Notes under the pieces: model-generated
What the model was told of the DNA's origin: nothing
The model's database searches: none
Seen by the model: the letters and a program-made list of their open reading frames with translations, nothing else
Shown here: in pieces, positions 29,901 through 32,298 of the stretch
Numbering within the stretch: position 1 is the stretch's first letter
Layout of the letters: each line of letters starts with the position of its first letter
Translations under genes and position numbers: made by a program
Assembly (NCBI RefSeq): GCF_003217475.1
Contig: NZ_QJSP01000018.1
Location: 58,660 to 122,659 of the forward strand
From: Williamsia limnetica
GTDB lineage: Bacteria > Actinomycetota > Actinomycetes > Mycobacteriales > Mycobacteriaceae
Reading direction: 5' to 3'
Length of the DNA stretch: 64,000 bases

Positions 29901-32298
29901 GCCTGTCGCGCTGGCCGAGCGCGTGGCGACCCTCGGCAAAACCAAGGTCGTCAATCTGTACGGTCCGACGGAGGTCACCGTCGATGCAACCTCGCAGGTC
30001 GTAGCCGATGGATCGAACGGTACCTCCGCCGGTGCCGGCATCGGGTCGCTGTCGACCTCCGGAGCCGCACCGATCGGTCGGCCGGTCTGGAACACCAAGA
30101 GCTGGGTACTCGATCGTTGGTTGCGGCCGGCGATGGTCGGCGCGGTCGGGGAGCTGTACCTCGCCGGGGAGCAGCTGGCGCGCGGCTATCTGGGGCGACC
30201 GGATCTGACTGCCGAGCGTTTTGTGCCGAGCGTCTTCGGTCCGTCCGGATCGGTCATGTACCGCACCGGTGACCGTGTTCGCCGCCTGTCGGACGGGACC
30301 ATCGAGTACGTCGGCCGGGTTGATTTCCAGGTCAAACTCCGTGGACTGCGCATCGAGCTGGAGGAGATCGAAACTGCCCTGGCAGAACACGATTCGGTCG
30401 CGCAAGCGGCGGTGGTCATCCACTCCGACGCCGGCAGAGAGCGCTTGATCGGGTACGTGACCGGCAACGATATCGACCCGCGCGATGTACGCGAGCACGC
30501 CGGCCGCACACTGGCGCCGTACATGGTCCCCGAGATGATCGTGGTTCTCGAGGAGTTCCCCCGCGGCCGTTCGGGCAAGATCGCGCGGCGGGAGCTACCG
30601 GCCCCCGACGTCGCGACAACCGCCGGGCGTCGTCCCGCCACCCCGAACGAGGAGATCCTCAGTCGGATCGTCGCCGAACTGGTCGGTGTCGACGATGTCG
30701 GTGCGGACGATTCGTTCTTCGAACTCGGCGGCGACAGCATCCTCGCGATGCAACTGGTGAGCCGGGCACGTGCTGCCGGACTGAACTTCACTGCCCGCGA
30801 CGTGATCGAGAAACGAACGATCGCGGCGCTGGCCGTGGTTGTGAACAACAACGTGCTCGACAGAACATCAGAGGTTGCGCGTGCCGCCGATCAGGCAATC
30901 GCGCCGCCTAGCCCCGTCATCGCTCGAATGCTCGAAAGAGGCGGCGATTACCGCAGATTCGTGATGCCTATGGTGGTGAACCTGCCCGTCGAGGTGACGG
31001 AAGAACAGATTGTCGACACCTTCGAGGCGATCTTCGATCTGCATGACGTGTTTCGAGCGCGCCTCGATGGGGACAACTTGGCGATCGCCGAGCCTGGTTC
31101 TGTCGATGTCCGCTCGATGCTTCGGCGGCTCGAGTTGCGACCCGGACAGCTTCCGGGCGAGGCCGGATATCAGGCCGCGCTTCGCGGCGCCCTGTTCGAA
31201 GAGATGGATCATCTCGATCCCGGCACCGGTGCGATGGTGCGGTTGGCGTGGCTTGATCCGGGTGCAGGCATCGCCGGCCGATTGCTGGTAGTCGCCCACC
31301 ACCTCGTGGTGGACGCGGTGTCTTGGCGCGTCTTGGTGGCCGACATCGCAACGGCGGGCTCGCAGATCTCAGCCGGAGCACCGATTTCGCTGCCTGAAAT
31401 CGGCACCTCGTGGCAGGACTGGACAACCAGCCAACACCGACAAGTAGAGTCACGGCGCGGCGAACTCGAGCACTGGCAAGCGGTACTGGACGGAGAAGAC
31501 CCGATGCTGGGCAGCAGGCGTCTCGATCTCGCGACGGACCGCGTCGACCAACTCAGCCGCGCCGAGGTGCTCATACCGTCTGACATCGTGGAGCCGCTCA
31601 TCTCCAGTGCCGGTGACGCGGTGACGATCGCTGATCAACTGGTTGCCGGGCTGTCGGCGGCGCTGGTGGGATGGCGCCGAGACCGGGGCATCGAAGTGGC
31701 GTCCGCGCTGCTCACTCTGGAGGGCCATGGTCGGGAGGAATCATTGGTGCCAGGAGCGGACTTGTCTAGGACCGTCGGCTGGTTCACCTCGATGTTCCCG
31801 ACGCGGATCGACCTTACTGGGATCGACATCGAAAGCTTGTACGAGCAACCCAGGGTAGCGAATGAGGTACTCGGGCGAACACGCGCCGCGATGGAATCGA
31901 ACCCCGGTCGGGGGATCGGATACGGCATGCTGCGCTATCTCGACCAGGAGTCGGCTGGACTGCTGGCGCAGTTCGATGAGCCCCAGATCGTCTTCAACTA
32001 CATCGGGATCGTTCCTGGAGGCGATGTGGCTGACGAGATCGCTACCGCGCCATGGTTCCCGGATGTCAACGGTCCTGAACTGGGCAGTACCGACAGTGCG
32101 GTCATGGAGCGCGGCAACCGGATGCCGGCTCAATCGGAAATTGACATCCAATCGATGGCCACCGAATCGCCGGACGGCATGGTCGTGAAAGCCTTCGTAA
32201 CCTACGTCGCAGATGCGATCGATCCTGAAGACTTACAAGAGTTCATCCAGCACTGGCTGCTGGCACTCCGCGCGTTGGCGAATCGGCACCAAAGCTGA
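1..32298 (+). CDS. Giant non-ribosomal peptide synthetase, 5'-truncated by the window
   Basis: This multimodular NRPS assembles a peptide on carrier-protein-bound thioesters in the cytoplasm. The reading frame is open from base 1, where it already encodes the adenylation motif AGGAYVPIDP, so the true start lies upstream and the GTG at 16 is not a start. About 10,765 residues are visible. Domain order is A-T-E / C-A-T / C-tA-A-T / C-A-T / C-tA-A-T / C-A-T / C-A-T / C-A-T-E / C-A-T-E, where tA is an extra truncated adenylation-like segment. All eight condensation domains keep HHxxxDG, and all nine carrier domains keep the phosphopantetheine serine in GG(D/N/T)S. There is no thioesterase, reductase or terminal condensation domain. 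The stop codon is followed after 55 bp by a convergent lipase gene. Release or further elongation must therefore use another protein outside the visible synthetase genes. Confidence 0.98.
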   Translation, partial: AGGAYVPIDPDHPSGRIADVIATAMPVCVLARAVDHPVFAEIDIAVLDPEAVDLADRSDAPIRAGELTAALNPESLAYVLFTSGSTGKPKGVAVPHRAVVNQLAWVAGHYGIGPDDVVLQKTPTTFDVSVWELFSPVVGARMVVVEPDGHLDPEYLVRLIESEAVTATSFVPAMLQLFLGEVTPGSMASLRLLLVAGEAFPAKLAGQALRALPRTAVENLYGPTEFTVHATYASVESGTAQTIPIGRAVWNSRAWVLDRQLRPCVVGAVGELYLSGDQIARGYFGRPDLTAERFVPSVFGPTGALMYRTGDLVRWSADGALEYVGRSDFQVKVRGLRIELGEIESAILADESVRETVVVVHQSPHGQRLVAYVVGTDDSAVLDTAKLMNTVRARVPEYMNPDAIVSLPQMPLGPSGKVDRKQLPEPDFSAQAVAFRAPTTDTERAITALIGDLLGHPEVGLDDSFFGLGGDSIMSIQLVSRARAMGLHFSSREVFECKTIGELADAARDESSASVVEELAGGGVGEVPLTPIMAWMTAEPAAVGPYSQSVVVIAPVIDDLDVLRRTVQAVVDRHDVLRSTLSVDESGSVRHHVAPVGDSPDVEVTESSIAATPGTAAYDDAMSALATTATDSLDPYSGKIMSVTVVDSAASDVGRRLLIVLHHIAVDGVSWRILLPDLATAWSQLVTGESVALPATGTSMRRWSHGLAELAADPALQDELAHWRTVVSAIDNSTLELDRDRDVVGTLRHRELTLSANLTDTLMTRVPQAFHGGVNDGLLAAFTLAVTHWLRGRGLSGDSVVVSLEAHGREEELLPGADLSRTVGWFTTMYPVVLSTTGTDVDDALAGGPAAGDLIKSVKEQLASVPRRGVGYGLLRYLDERGIAELSRYPEPAITFNYLGRLSGTDISGPWVPDGQSALRGTRGASVPVRTALDVNAVVIETPSGPALSAGVDYPAGVIDDEQVDQLIDLWQRALESVALHAASPGAGGLTPSDLELVDLGQAQILELEDRFDDIADVWPLTPLQNGLLFHAELAAGDVDVYAAQMVLDLSGVDPDRMRRSAEALIARHPNLRTAFFTDSEGTAVAVVKPHAAAPWTDHDLSDLEPGDREVRVAELTHEERVSPFAMDRAPLMRFTMIRRSDSSFRFVVTNHHILLDGWSLPIFMSDLLAIYREGGDAQALVSPRPYRNYLVWLHSQSQQQQQSIDAWAEALAGVDEPTLLFPSAVAHGEGQVPLQTEVTVDQHVMAGLTDYVRESGVTLNTVLQAAWAIVLSRLTGRDDVVFGTTVSGRPPQVAGVESMLGLFINTLPVRVPVGSAGDVGDLITRIARRQTELLDHHTVGLADIVATTEADSLFDTMMVYESYPLDRDALSAAADIDGMRVESADVLDATHYPFTLIAVTDPGLRLSAKYLPGMVERNEVESILDRVVRVLGLIAADPSARVDDLDVLTPAERIELLEQSGNGETATGTLPELLAGAVTRAGDRDAVVSPAGSISYRALDEQSNALARLLISRGIGSEHIVALGMGRSIDFMVGLWAVAKTGAGYLPVDMRYPAERIEHMLRDSAAVFGLSTSQWRSARPDSIEWLELDGSDVSGMIAGYATDPIADDQRLRPIRVANTAYMIYTSGTTGVPKGVTVTHGGLLNLLREQSDRFVLTETSRTLHFASPSFDASVLEVLLALANGSTMVIAPTEVYGGDELHDFLAEFGVTHGFITPAALASVDPTGLDAFESVVVGGEACPPELVDRWAPGRRMFNGYGPTETTCFADIAGPMQPGGAITIGSPVRGLTSLILDHRLQPVPVEVDGELYLSGPAMARGYHERPGLTADRFIANPYGKPGARMYRTGDVVRWERHGDHLEVKYIGRSDFQVKVRGFRIELGEIDAALAAHPDIEFASTSGATLPSGATALVAHVLASQPLEAKAVREFVGRRLPSHMVPGAIVFLDKIPLTRSGKLDRSALPDPDLESLIGSGAEPRTQTERVLAEILAEVLGLPSMGVDDSFFDLGGNSLVATKAVARISALVGRRIAVREIFENPTVESLAARLDDDHSVGDVPELVAGAAGDRPPLSLAQQAMWLLNRLDPASPAYNIVLPLTMSGSLDVQALRAAVADVVARQQSLRTVFPDSADGPYQRVLPAADVAIDLDVVDVTDVEAMRSVAARFAAEGFDVTGGPQDAATPPVRGTLLRSGDDHLLLVVVHHIVADGASMAPLARDLVTAYLARSSGHAPQFSMLPVQYTDFAQWQRQVLGSLEDPDSVAGRQLDFWRRNLAGVPEVLELPLDRSRPVRRDMVGDFVPLEIPREVVANLEVLARRHQASLFMVVHAIVATLLARLSNSSDITVGTPVSGRDHVDLEALVGMFVNTVALRVEVDPAESFDALLDRIRAGDLEAFANDDLPFESVVGALVPTRRTAYSPLFQVMLSFENNETAQVNLPDLVVGVADEMADGAKFDLTFTLNETIDATGARTLAGRLTYATDIFDRSTAETMVLRLGALATAVGTNSAAVVGDINILTDAERVEDSASVVESRPRATGTKYTAKDLAALLAAAVDLAPDATAIDHDGTRVTYRDFSDRFSQLSGPLTERGMDADAIASVVLTGLVPTIMVAPEGFATALDNVIADAARLIGDHDLDGYRRSVGVTAAVGGVGSKPAETEEPTPLAEWDLRVQEDPDAPALRSLGVALSRSQLDQAANRLARELISYAVGPDDVVGLLLPRSANWVIGMLAAWKAGAAYLPLDPAAPSDRTMIVIEDSQPSVVISDQETSNADLLTRMEAAGAVVVRIGEAATDERLSARDASPLPNRWIEAGADLRLAYVITTSGSTGRPKPTLVTAAGVFNVWNWYRKAMPVDQGDSVLIVSSPRFDLTQKNVWTALSSGAVVRLVREGFDPAEVLGVISDERVALINLAPSALEVLVELDTTSVLSTVGAIVAGGEHLRAGAYRSLLGGTTALVNSYGPTEASDVTAAKFVDVGSQLPNEAGEARDIGPISLGPAIAGVVHRILDQRLNPVPVGVVGELYVGGIAPARGYGKMPAMTAARFVADPAGRPGQRMYRTGDLVRRLPHGDGIFIGRSDFQVKVRGLRIELGEIESALTAIDGVRQAVVTAHGDASDRRLAAYVAGSGEIDRGDIRMELGRALPDYMVPEAVVVLPALPLNANGKIDRKALPKPDFGQVDSDAFVAPRTPLEEIIAGLFADAVGTGRVSATASFFDHGGNSLSAARLASRLSDTLGIVVGLRDIFEQQSPAELARFVEERRSEGSTAGVGVAPARFVKPEGPLPEHIPLSLAQQRLWFINRYDPSSGAYNIPMTLLFTGELDVEALGAALVDLVERQQVIRTIYPESTDGPTQVIVPIMEALPPLRLDSIPQQQVFERLQSFARIGFDVTTTVPFRSALWRIESASATPETPDEHLLVIVIHHIASDGLSMGPLATDLLTAYEARRAGREPDWAPLEVQYTDFAIWQQNNFSGRDALVGPAATQLEFWRRNLAGLPEVIGLPTDRPRSNVRSGVGASHMFFVPAGLHQKVISLAGANGLSAFMVFHAALAVLLARSGAENDVAIGTPIGGRGAPELDALVGMFVNTLVLRTEVAPDVTVAEFLADVRNRDLDAFVNSDVPFEQIVDSLTLHRSTAHTPLIQVILGLNNSSRPILDVDGLSVTPGAVDTEFSKFDLAFEFTEQWDVDGKPAGLAGFLGYATDIFDEATARALADRLLRVLEGMVDDSDTTLGDISLLDEQSMADLVPVRGVEPVAPASLIELLDAAVDLNPDGVALVCGPVSMTYRELNDRSNRLARDLIARGLGPEDVVALGITRSVESVLAIWSVARSGAAFVPVDPNYPADRVAHMLSDSGATIGMTRRVDAVRLPDTIEWLDIDDPALHSRSGEQIDPVELRGPVRMSNCAYIIYTSGTTGKPKGVEVTHGGLAAFSAEQHRRYRTDNTSRTLHFASPSFDASILELLLATGAGATMIIVPAGIYGGGELHDLLAENAVTHAFVTPSALASVDPQQLPHFADVVAGGEAVPSDLVERWAPGRRLYNGYGPTETTIMTNISDPLVPGEPVTIGGPVAGVSALVLDNRLRAVPTGVPGELYITGLGVSRAYRGRPDLTSHRFVANPYVADERMYRTGDVVRWVKVDKPGGGSAFEIAYMGRSDQQVKVRGFRIELGEIDSVLAGHPAVDFAITIGVDGPSGDTALAAYVKPRSGSTIDSGDLTDYASGFLPKFMVPSSIVVLDEVPLTPVGKLDKRALPAPDFQGSSTEHREPSTPMEHAIAAAFADVLGVGVIGADDSFFDLGGNSLAATRAIARINEVLGVRLGVRILFEAPVVADLAEAIAASPDLDGMPIRPLTPQPRPDRIPLSLAQQRMWFVNRLNPEAADYNIPLGLRLRGVLDVAALRAALIDVIARQEILRTVYPDSVQGPYQKILPIEEAVPQLPTRTVDSEEVLLGLCVELATEGFDVTAAPPLRAMLMEVAPEDHVLLLVIHHIAADGSSLVPLATDLMTSYTARAAGAEPVYRPLTVQYADYAIWQRAVMGSEDDPDSLAARQIAFWRDHLAGMPDLLDIPTDRPRTDKRSVAGGEVTFTIGEELQTRLNAVARDNETTIFMVIHAVYSVLLARLSGSADVAVGTPIAGRNASAVDGLVGMFVNTLVLRSTVELSDSFTAILAATKASDLAAFNNAELPFEQVVEALAPVRTRKYAPLVQAMLTMQNIDVPTVTLPGLEVSGLESPIRYVKSDLGLTVSESFGADGRGRGIDAVLDYAVDIFDEATVKAMSERLLAILEAVAGNPDVTIGDIDILTAAERQSTGLSTTGQEAAGFGSALQDLQGKSLSELLETAARINPEGIALSHNGIDVTYGALHAKSTELVVTLAAVGVGPEAAVTVALSTLLPGLLEGESAEGFAEQFSGMLASVIAESGDAPDVEGLTLATLFGDAVKANSHATALLFEGETMTYREFAEQVSTLARYLIAAGVGPDTHVALAMNRSFQLLVGMYAVIEAGGAYVPIDLGNPAERIAYVLDSSRPAMVLTTSVDGFEVPVETLAAPEVLVVDQLDLAGFPIEPVVDAERIQPLRGTNTAYVIYTSGSTGRPKGVAVSHESIVNRLLWMQSEYPIGPGDVVMQKTPATFDVSVWEFFWPLQVGAGLAIAIPDGHRDPAYLSRLIVDAGVTTLHFVPSMLSAFVSSAVATDLVGLRRVFASGEALPPGTAAHLARLTDAELHNLYGPTEAAVDVTYHQYTPDDVNLVPIGRPVANTGVHVFDARLRPVPPNVAGELYLTGVQLARGYVGRPDLSADRFVADPTARGGRMYRTGDLVRYRADGELEYIGRTDFQVKLRGLRIELPEIETALTDNDSVAEAVVVVVDAAGDQHIVAYVVAAGGHEVDVAALSAGLRDRLPAYMEPSAIMVLEHLPLTPNGKLDRRALPAPEFSDRAAEFVPPRTAAEQAVAQAFSDVAKRAEVGANDSFFDIGGTSLGATRVAARVAAALGTDISVRDIFDHPTVAELAELTAKRSGGRPARQALVPADRPERIPLSLAQSRMWFINQFDTSSPAYNLPLPLRLSGELDVAALRVAIADVAHRHESLRTTFPDSADGPYQLIQPAEESVAGIYQEIEVRNDSGAIEDELRRHALTGFDVTAELPLRIILIRVSDTEHILMMVVHHISADGASLAPLFSDLLLAYEARRNGAPPEFTPLAVQYADYAIWQRQVLGDEKDPGSLAAEQVGFWREALAVLPESIELPTDRQRPALQSLRGASLPFKVPAAVREALQQVARTHDVSMFMLMHAALGVLLERLSGVSDIAIGTPIAGRGEQDLDPLVGMFVNTVVLRVQVDPKETFADLLFDVRTTDIDAMAHGDIPFERLVEVLDVHRSTAHHPLFQVALSFDNNEMPELNLPGLRVSPAHADFDVAKFDLQLSIGDNDAPGSDIEALFTYATDLFDESSISSFADRFIRILTAVADDPNVIVSDINVLDESEVTDLVSISGGAGVDAESLPAILARGVSVNPAGIAVSYSGQTLTYTQLDQLTNRIARRLIALGAGPETVVALGIRRSMDSIIGTWSIAKTGAAYLPINLDYPRERIVEMIEDSGSRFGLSADGDRSHLPAGMDWYEIDELDTESEDERSDAVTDADRIRPIRLDNPAYLIYTSGSTGKPKAVVVSHRGLANLARDVREHYDVDPQSRFLHVASPSFDTSVGELLAAFSAGAALVVSPQDVFGGTELSELIAAEQVTNVVMTPTALMTVNSAGLESVRSVVVGGDICPPELTERWSGLLRNAYGPTESTVIVTITPPLSSGDRVTIGSPLRGVTTRVLDSRMRVVPRGVVGELYLAGPGVARGYHNRPQITAQRFVPDPYGAPGTRLYRTGDLVRYSADPSVARNSLEYVGRSDFQVKVRGFRVELGEVDRLLDAQPDLDFAVTVGTTGPGGDTALVSYVLPKDGRTVDPEALKRAVGEHLPQHMVPSVVMILSSIPLTPIGKLDRRALPEPTFNLGDRVYRAPRNVIETTLADVFSEVLGIDEVSIDESFFDLGGNSLSATKVVGRAGALLGSKIGVRELFAAPTVEELASRLSASTDIRPQRPPLVARPRPVRIPLSLAQTRMWFLNRFDPESVAYNIPAAVTLNGALDDLALERAITDVVDRHESLRTMYPDSSSGPHQVILTAEQAAVRVEKFDVDAQTLLPELQRFVAQGFDVTLTVPVRIALLRVEPDQHVLVMVVHHVAADGQSMVPFVGDLAMAYAARVEGQAPAWSPLPVQYADYSIWQRDLLGDEGDPGSVLATQVEFWKRNLAGIPDQLELPTDRPRPPVQSLRGRQLRFSVPADLHRGLSDLARSRGASTFMAFHGAFALLLARLSGNGDITVGTPMSGRVESEVEGVIGMFVNTLALRTEIDPGRSFNTLLDGVRDRDAEAFTHADVPFERLVEVLNPQRSTARHPIFQVGLSFQNIDRATLELPGLRIEPVEMPEGVAQFDLHLILSDNYGPDGEPTGLDAVFTYADDLFDPDTVSSIAERFVTLISEIVATPFTAVGDLPLLTDRDRRELIRGRNNTAVVLAPATLATRLAMSVRDNAGDIALETDDGSTLTYAELGGRVNALARILIAQGVGPETIVGLAMPRSIDLLVGMYAITVAGGAYLPIDPDHPLDRTSFIVESARPVLTLVSGDRPAGLPDATATLDVTQLDMASASSGPVEDSDRIAPLRPENTAYIIYTSGSTGRPKGVAVPHAAIVNQINWIDAQFRLDSDDALLLRTQATFDLSVWEFWWATTSGARLVVADPQGHRDPVYLAGLIERAGVTTMTFVPSLLGAFLQEAHPGQLASLRQVLCIGEALTPDVVSRFRQSTGEATGGVARPDTDFDVTVVSMHNLYGPTEAAVSVTHQPVPKTVGAVVPIGRPEWNSQVYVLDTRLHPVPDGVTGELYLAGAQLARGYHGRSDLSSERFVANPFGGPGSRMYRTGDLARWTTLDGDAEPTLAYVGRSDFQVKVRGFRIELGEIERVLALSPQVDAAVVTVHSDPHVGDQLVAYLVAAPGQTADTRAVLAFAATELPAYMVPALVVPIDELPLNINGKLDRKALPEPVFAGSESYQPPSSPVEEIVAGIFADMVGAEWVGVHDSFFTLGGNSLSATRVVAQINAAVGSDLAVRDLFTEPTVAGLALLAERADGGRGRPPLLAGNRPDRLPLSPAQSRMWFINQFDTSSPAYNIPAVIAMSGELDVSALREAVTDVVARHEILRTRYPDDGDGPRQHIVDVDEVTSAGLLLDVRDVSGDEDLYAQLGSLIGAGFDVTAAIPVRIALLRRGVTEHVLVMVIHHISGDGSSVAPLARDVMVAYTARTAGTEPNWAPLPVQYADYALWQREVLGDESDPESLARRQIDFWTKELDGIPDVIDLPLDRPRPPVQSIEGAAFEFALDGELRSRLQRVANIHHATMFMVCHAALAVLLSRSGTTDDVAVGTAIAGRGEPELDDLVGMFVNTLVLRTRVDPGERFTDLLARTRSTDIAAFTHTEIPFERLVEHLAPERETSYAPLFQVALAFQNNEKAELELPGMRVSGLESDLKTTKFDLQLTLADHVDDNGVTGLTALFTYATALFDQSTIASLAQRFTAIVSAIAADPDVRVGDIELLTPEERVMLSPVTGPPDVNPCTMIDIFDAAVEANPDGEALVCGDESLTYAELDHRARLYSRVLIDRGVRPGMPVALAIGRSTNSMIAFWAIVRSGGAVLPIDPNYPADRIEGMVADADVAIGLTTADIVDRLPQLTKWLPMSEDVLAAMRASEDAESAGEQKAAVPATPHIDDLAYVIFTSGSTGRPKGVGTTHRGLANLVTEMPSRFKLTQSSRVLHFASPSFDASIFEIMMAVTAASTQVIAPASIFGGEDLARLLAEQRVSHAFVTPAALATVPADGLRGVEMIAVAGDVCPPELVRRWAPSRSMFNLYGPSEATIWSTSTPPLDPSGPVTIGGPVTGVRALVADSRMQPVPVGVAGELYVSGAAVGRGYLGRFDLTAQRFVADPYGEPGSRMYRTGDVVRWKQVSDHRLELEFLGRSDYQVKVRGFRIELGEIDSALGDHPDIDFAVTVGRTNPNTGQTILAAYIYPRPGRSVQVSEVSARLGERLPAHMVPSSITVLDSVPLTPAGKLDRRALPEPVFDSNADSYRAPTSAMEELLATLFADVLGVERIGVDDSFFALGGDSIVSIQLVSRAREAGIVFTPRDVFDRRTVAELAAVARAAADAEVRRVAELPGGAVGAVPLTPIMRWLVESRRNYRHFSQATFLTLPADPGHDRLLAAVSAVLTTHDVLRARLVLDRDPEHSRLEIPSADSIDPASVLTRVEFTAAPGTSEFEETVAAATRIAIDRLDPESGVMMQVVWFDPAAGLPADVIGRLYVLIHHLVVDGVSWRILLPDLAVAWGQSHGGAVPELPAVGTSMRAWSTALNATAEQRGDEIDYWTTVLGVDDPVLGRRRVDPDVDVADTIDRLEVEFSSYVTESMLTGVSAAYRGGANDALLTALALATARWRSRRGSASDTLLVDLEGHGREEDAVGGADLSRTVGWFTSLYPVALDLSGIDTDDAFAGGPSAGSAFKAVKEQLRTVPRSGIGFGVLRHRADSPLAGIGADPQIGFNYLGRIAAGHGDVDDAAAAHGWQRATDGGEVGGAQDPGMVVPSALSINAVTTDYADGPRLSASFAYATGILDSDDVRELAELWKEAAAALVSHDRRGDAGGLTPSDVPLVRVKQTEIDVLERDHRAVHDIWPLSPLQMGMLFHAEVAGEYVTDVYTAQVVLELRGVVDENRLRAAATTLVSRNPNLRAGFHHVDDGTVVQFIAGSVDVPWQVVDLSEQYRVDPAAVDHEVDRLLREHRSGRFDMAAPPLLRILLLRLGEGRYRMSMTNHHILLDGWSGPLLMEQLFTLYATGGDDTHLPRSRSYRDFLEWLDRRDSSAAVASWEHALDGVESSTLLVDQSESVTAGDQIPVELALDLDRHTAEGLANLSRDRGLTMNTLVQAAWGLVLARSLGSDDVVFGATVSGRPPEIAGVESILGLFINTIPVRVRLDERETVLGLLERIQSEQAGLLEAHHIGLPTIQRAVGLPILFDTLTVFESYPVDRGKLDAQSDIDGMSIAGAQINDASHYPTTLLAQSDPDLALKLKYLPSVVPHDRAEILAARLVRVLNTFAQASWTPVRELDLLDADELTAQLHTWNDTAREVPERTAMELFAEQVAATPSAVAYQYGDQTLTYSEFDALTNKRARALIARGIGPDSIVGVAMPRTLEQVAVVYGILKAGGAYLPLDTEAPDDRLRAIVGDAGVDCVVAESSRLGQLRSALPGVTVLDLAARDLQSIDSSPLRPGEVRGRVRPDSLAYVLFTSGSTGRPKGVQISQRALVNQVCWMAVEYEFNADDVVLLKTPFTFDASVWEMFAPSLAGARTVIAEPQAHRDADELVSLVQQHGVTVVQFVPSVLSVFADAAEPESIETLRTVFSGGEALPVALAERVATLGKTKVVNLYGPTEVTVDATSQVVADGSNGTSAGAGIGSLSTSGAAPIGRPVWNTKSWVLDRWLRPAMVGAVGELYLAGEQLARGYLGRPDLTAERFVPSVFGPSGSVMYRTGDRVRRLSDGTIEYVGRVDFQVKLRGLRIELEEIETALAEHDSVAQAAVVIHSDAGRERLIGYVTGNDIDPRDVREHAGRTLAPYMVPEMIVVLEEFPRGRSGKIARRELPAPDVATTAGRRPATPNEEILSRIVAELVGVDDVGADDSFFELGGDSILAMQLVSRARAAGLNFTARDVIEKRTIAALAVVVNNNVLDRTSEVARAADQAIAPPSPVIARMLERGGDYRRFVMPMVVNLPVEVTEEQIVDTFEAIFDLHDVFRARLDGDNLAIAEPGSVDVRSMLRRLELRPGQLPGEAGYQAALRGALFEEMDHLDPGTGAMVRLAWLDPGAGIAGRLLVVAHHLVVDAVSWRVLVADIATAGSQISAGAPISLPEIGTSWQDWTTSQHRQVESRRGELEHWQAVLDGEDPMLGSRRLDLATDRVDQLSRAEVLIPSDIVEPLISSAGDAVTIADQLVAGLSAALVGWRRDRGIEVASALLTLEGHGREESLVPGADLSRTVGWFTSMFPTRIDLTGIDIESLYEQPRVANEVLGRTRAAMESNPGRGIGYGMLRYLDQESAGLLAQFDEPQIVFNYIGIVPGGDVADEIATAPWFPDVNGPELGSTDSAVMERGNRMPAQSEIDIQSMATESPDGMVVKAFVTYVADAIDPEDLQEFIQHWLLALRALANRHQS
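3046..6140 (+). other. NRPS module 2: C(D-to-L)-A-T
   Basis: The condensation domain begins at WPLTPLQNGLLFH and has NHHILLDGWS near 3451. This is the D-to-L type, which fits the epimerase just before it. The adenylation domain runs about 4414-5890 with TSGTTGVPKG, GYGPTETT and SGKLDRS. The carrier serine is at 6025-6027. The pocket reads D-A-L-F-V-G-G-C-F, suggesting a hydrophobic residue but with no exact match I know. It closely resembles the module 4 adenylation domain. Confidence 0.88.
6193..9760 (+). other. NRPS module 3: C-tA-A-T, atypical adenylation domain
   Basis: An L-to-L condensation domain (HHIVADGAS near 6595) is followed by a truncated adenylation-like segment at 7606-7920 and then by a full adenylation domain at about 7966-9500. 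The adenylation domain differs from its neighbours: motif A3 reads TSGSTGRPKPT, with Pro where Gly is usual, and the core near A4 is RFDLTQKN. The pocket reads D-L-K-N-V-G-S-D-V, unlike the other eight and not assigned. Motifs A5, A7, A8 and the A10 lysine are present, so activity is likely. The carrier serine is at 9640-9642. By eye, base composition here is less GC-rich, with several ATA and CTA codons. Confidence 0.85.
7606..7920 (+). other. Truncated adenylation-like insert (tA) in module 3
   Basis: About 105 residues sit between the condensation domain and the true adenylation domain. The first 60 residues align with the start of an adenylation domain (AALLAAAVDLAPDATAI, VTYRDF). The sequence then leaves the family where a RSxxxV...KAGxAY core is expected, and continues with LTGLVPTIMVAPEGF and a helical tail ending IGDHD. 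No ATP- or substrate-binding motif is present, so it cannot adenylate. A second copy lies at 14461-14742 and a free-standing one at 34648-34995. Confidence 0.75.
9838..12990 (+). other. NRPS module 4: C-A-T
   Basis: The L-to-L condensation domain starts at IPLSLAQQRLWFINR and has HHIASDGLS near 10246. The adenylation domain spans about 11250-12740 with TSGTTGKPKG and GYGPTETT. Its pocket reads D-A-L-F-V-G-G-I-M, near that of module 2, and probably selects a hydrophobic residue. The carrier serine is at 12871-12873. Confidence 0.88.
13048..16500 (+). other. NRPS module 5: C-tA-A-T, predicted Ser
   Basis: The L-to-L condensation domain has HHIAADGSS near 13432. The truncated adenylation-like segment follows at 14461-14742, then the full adenylation domain at about 14746-16250. 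The pocket reads D-V-W-H-F-S-L-V-D, which matches the classic serine code (DVWHLSLID) except for conservative changes, so L-Ser is predicted. The carrier motif is DIGGTSL, with Thr replacing the usual Asn or Asp; its serine is at 16390-16392. Confidence 0.88.
14461..14742 (+). other. Truncated adenylation-like insert (tA) in module 5
   Basis: About 94 residues precede the real adenylation domain. The N-terminal part is adenylation-like (SLSELLETAARINPEGIAL, then VTYGAL and VGVGPEAAVTVAL). It then switches to STLLPGLLEGESAEGF and a helical tail ending AESGDA. This tail aligns with LGTLPGLADETPGRV and its continuation in the free-standing protein at 34648-34995. The nucleotide-binding motifs are absent. 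Confidence 0.75.
16561..19680 (+). other. NRPS module 6: C-A-T
   Basis: The L-to-L condensation domain starts at IPLSLAQSRMWFINQ and has HHISADGAS near 16954. The adenylation domain covers about 17944-19430 and has TSGSTGKPKA in motif A3. Its pocket reads D-T-G-V-V-G-A-V-I, which I cannot assign. The carrier serine is at 19567-19569. Confidence 0.87.
19738..22930 (+). other. NRPS module 7: C-A-T
   Basis: The L-to-L condensation domain has HHVAADGQS near 20125. The adenylation domain covers about 21115-22700. It carries a longer loop just before motif A5 (near 21980-22050, with STGEATGGVARPD). Its pocket reads D-L-W-T-L-I-L-V-S, unassigned. The carrier serine is at 22825-22827. Confidence 0.87.
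22996..27600 (+). other. NRPS module 8: C-A-T-E
   Basis: The L-to-L condensation domain has HHISGDGSS near 23389. The adenylation domain spans about 24388-25895, with pocket D-A-F-F-A-A-L-I-W, unassigned. The carrier motif is LGGDSI with its serine at 26026-26028. The epimerization domain starts at VPLTPIMRWL near 26197 and contains HHLVVDGVSW near 26617, so the residue should be released as D. Confidence 0.88.
27706..32295 (+). other. NRPS module 9: C(D-to-L)-A-T-E, predicted D-Gln/Glu
   Basis: The condensation domain has NHHILLDGWSG near 28120, the D-to-L type expected after the module 8 epimerase. The adenylation domain spans about 29074-30600. Its pocket reads D-A-W-Q-F-G-L-V-D, nearly the glutamine code (DAWQFGLID), so Gln or Glu is predicted. 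The carrier serine is at 30736-30738. The C-terminal epimerization domain has HHLVVDAVSW near 31297, with Ala after the conserved Asp where Gly is usual; both histidines are present. The protein ends here. Confidence 0.88.
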
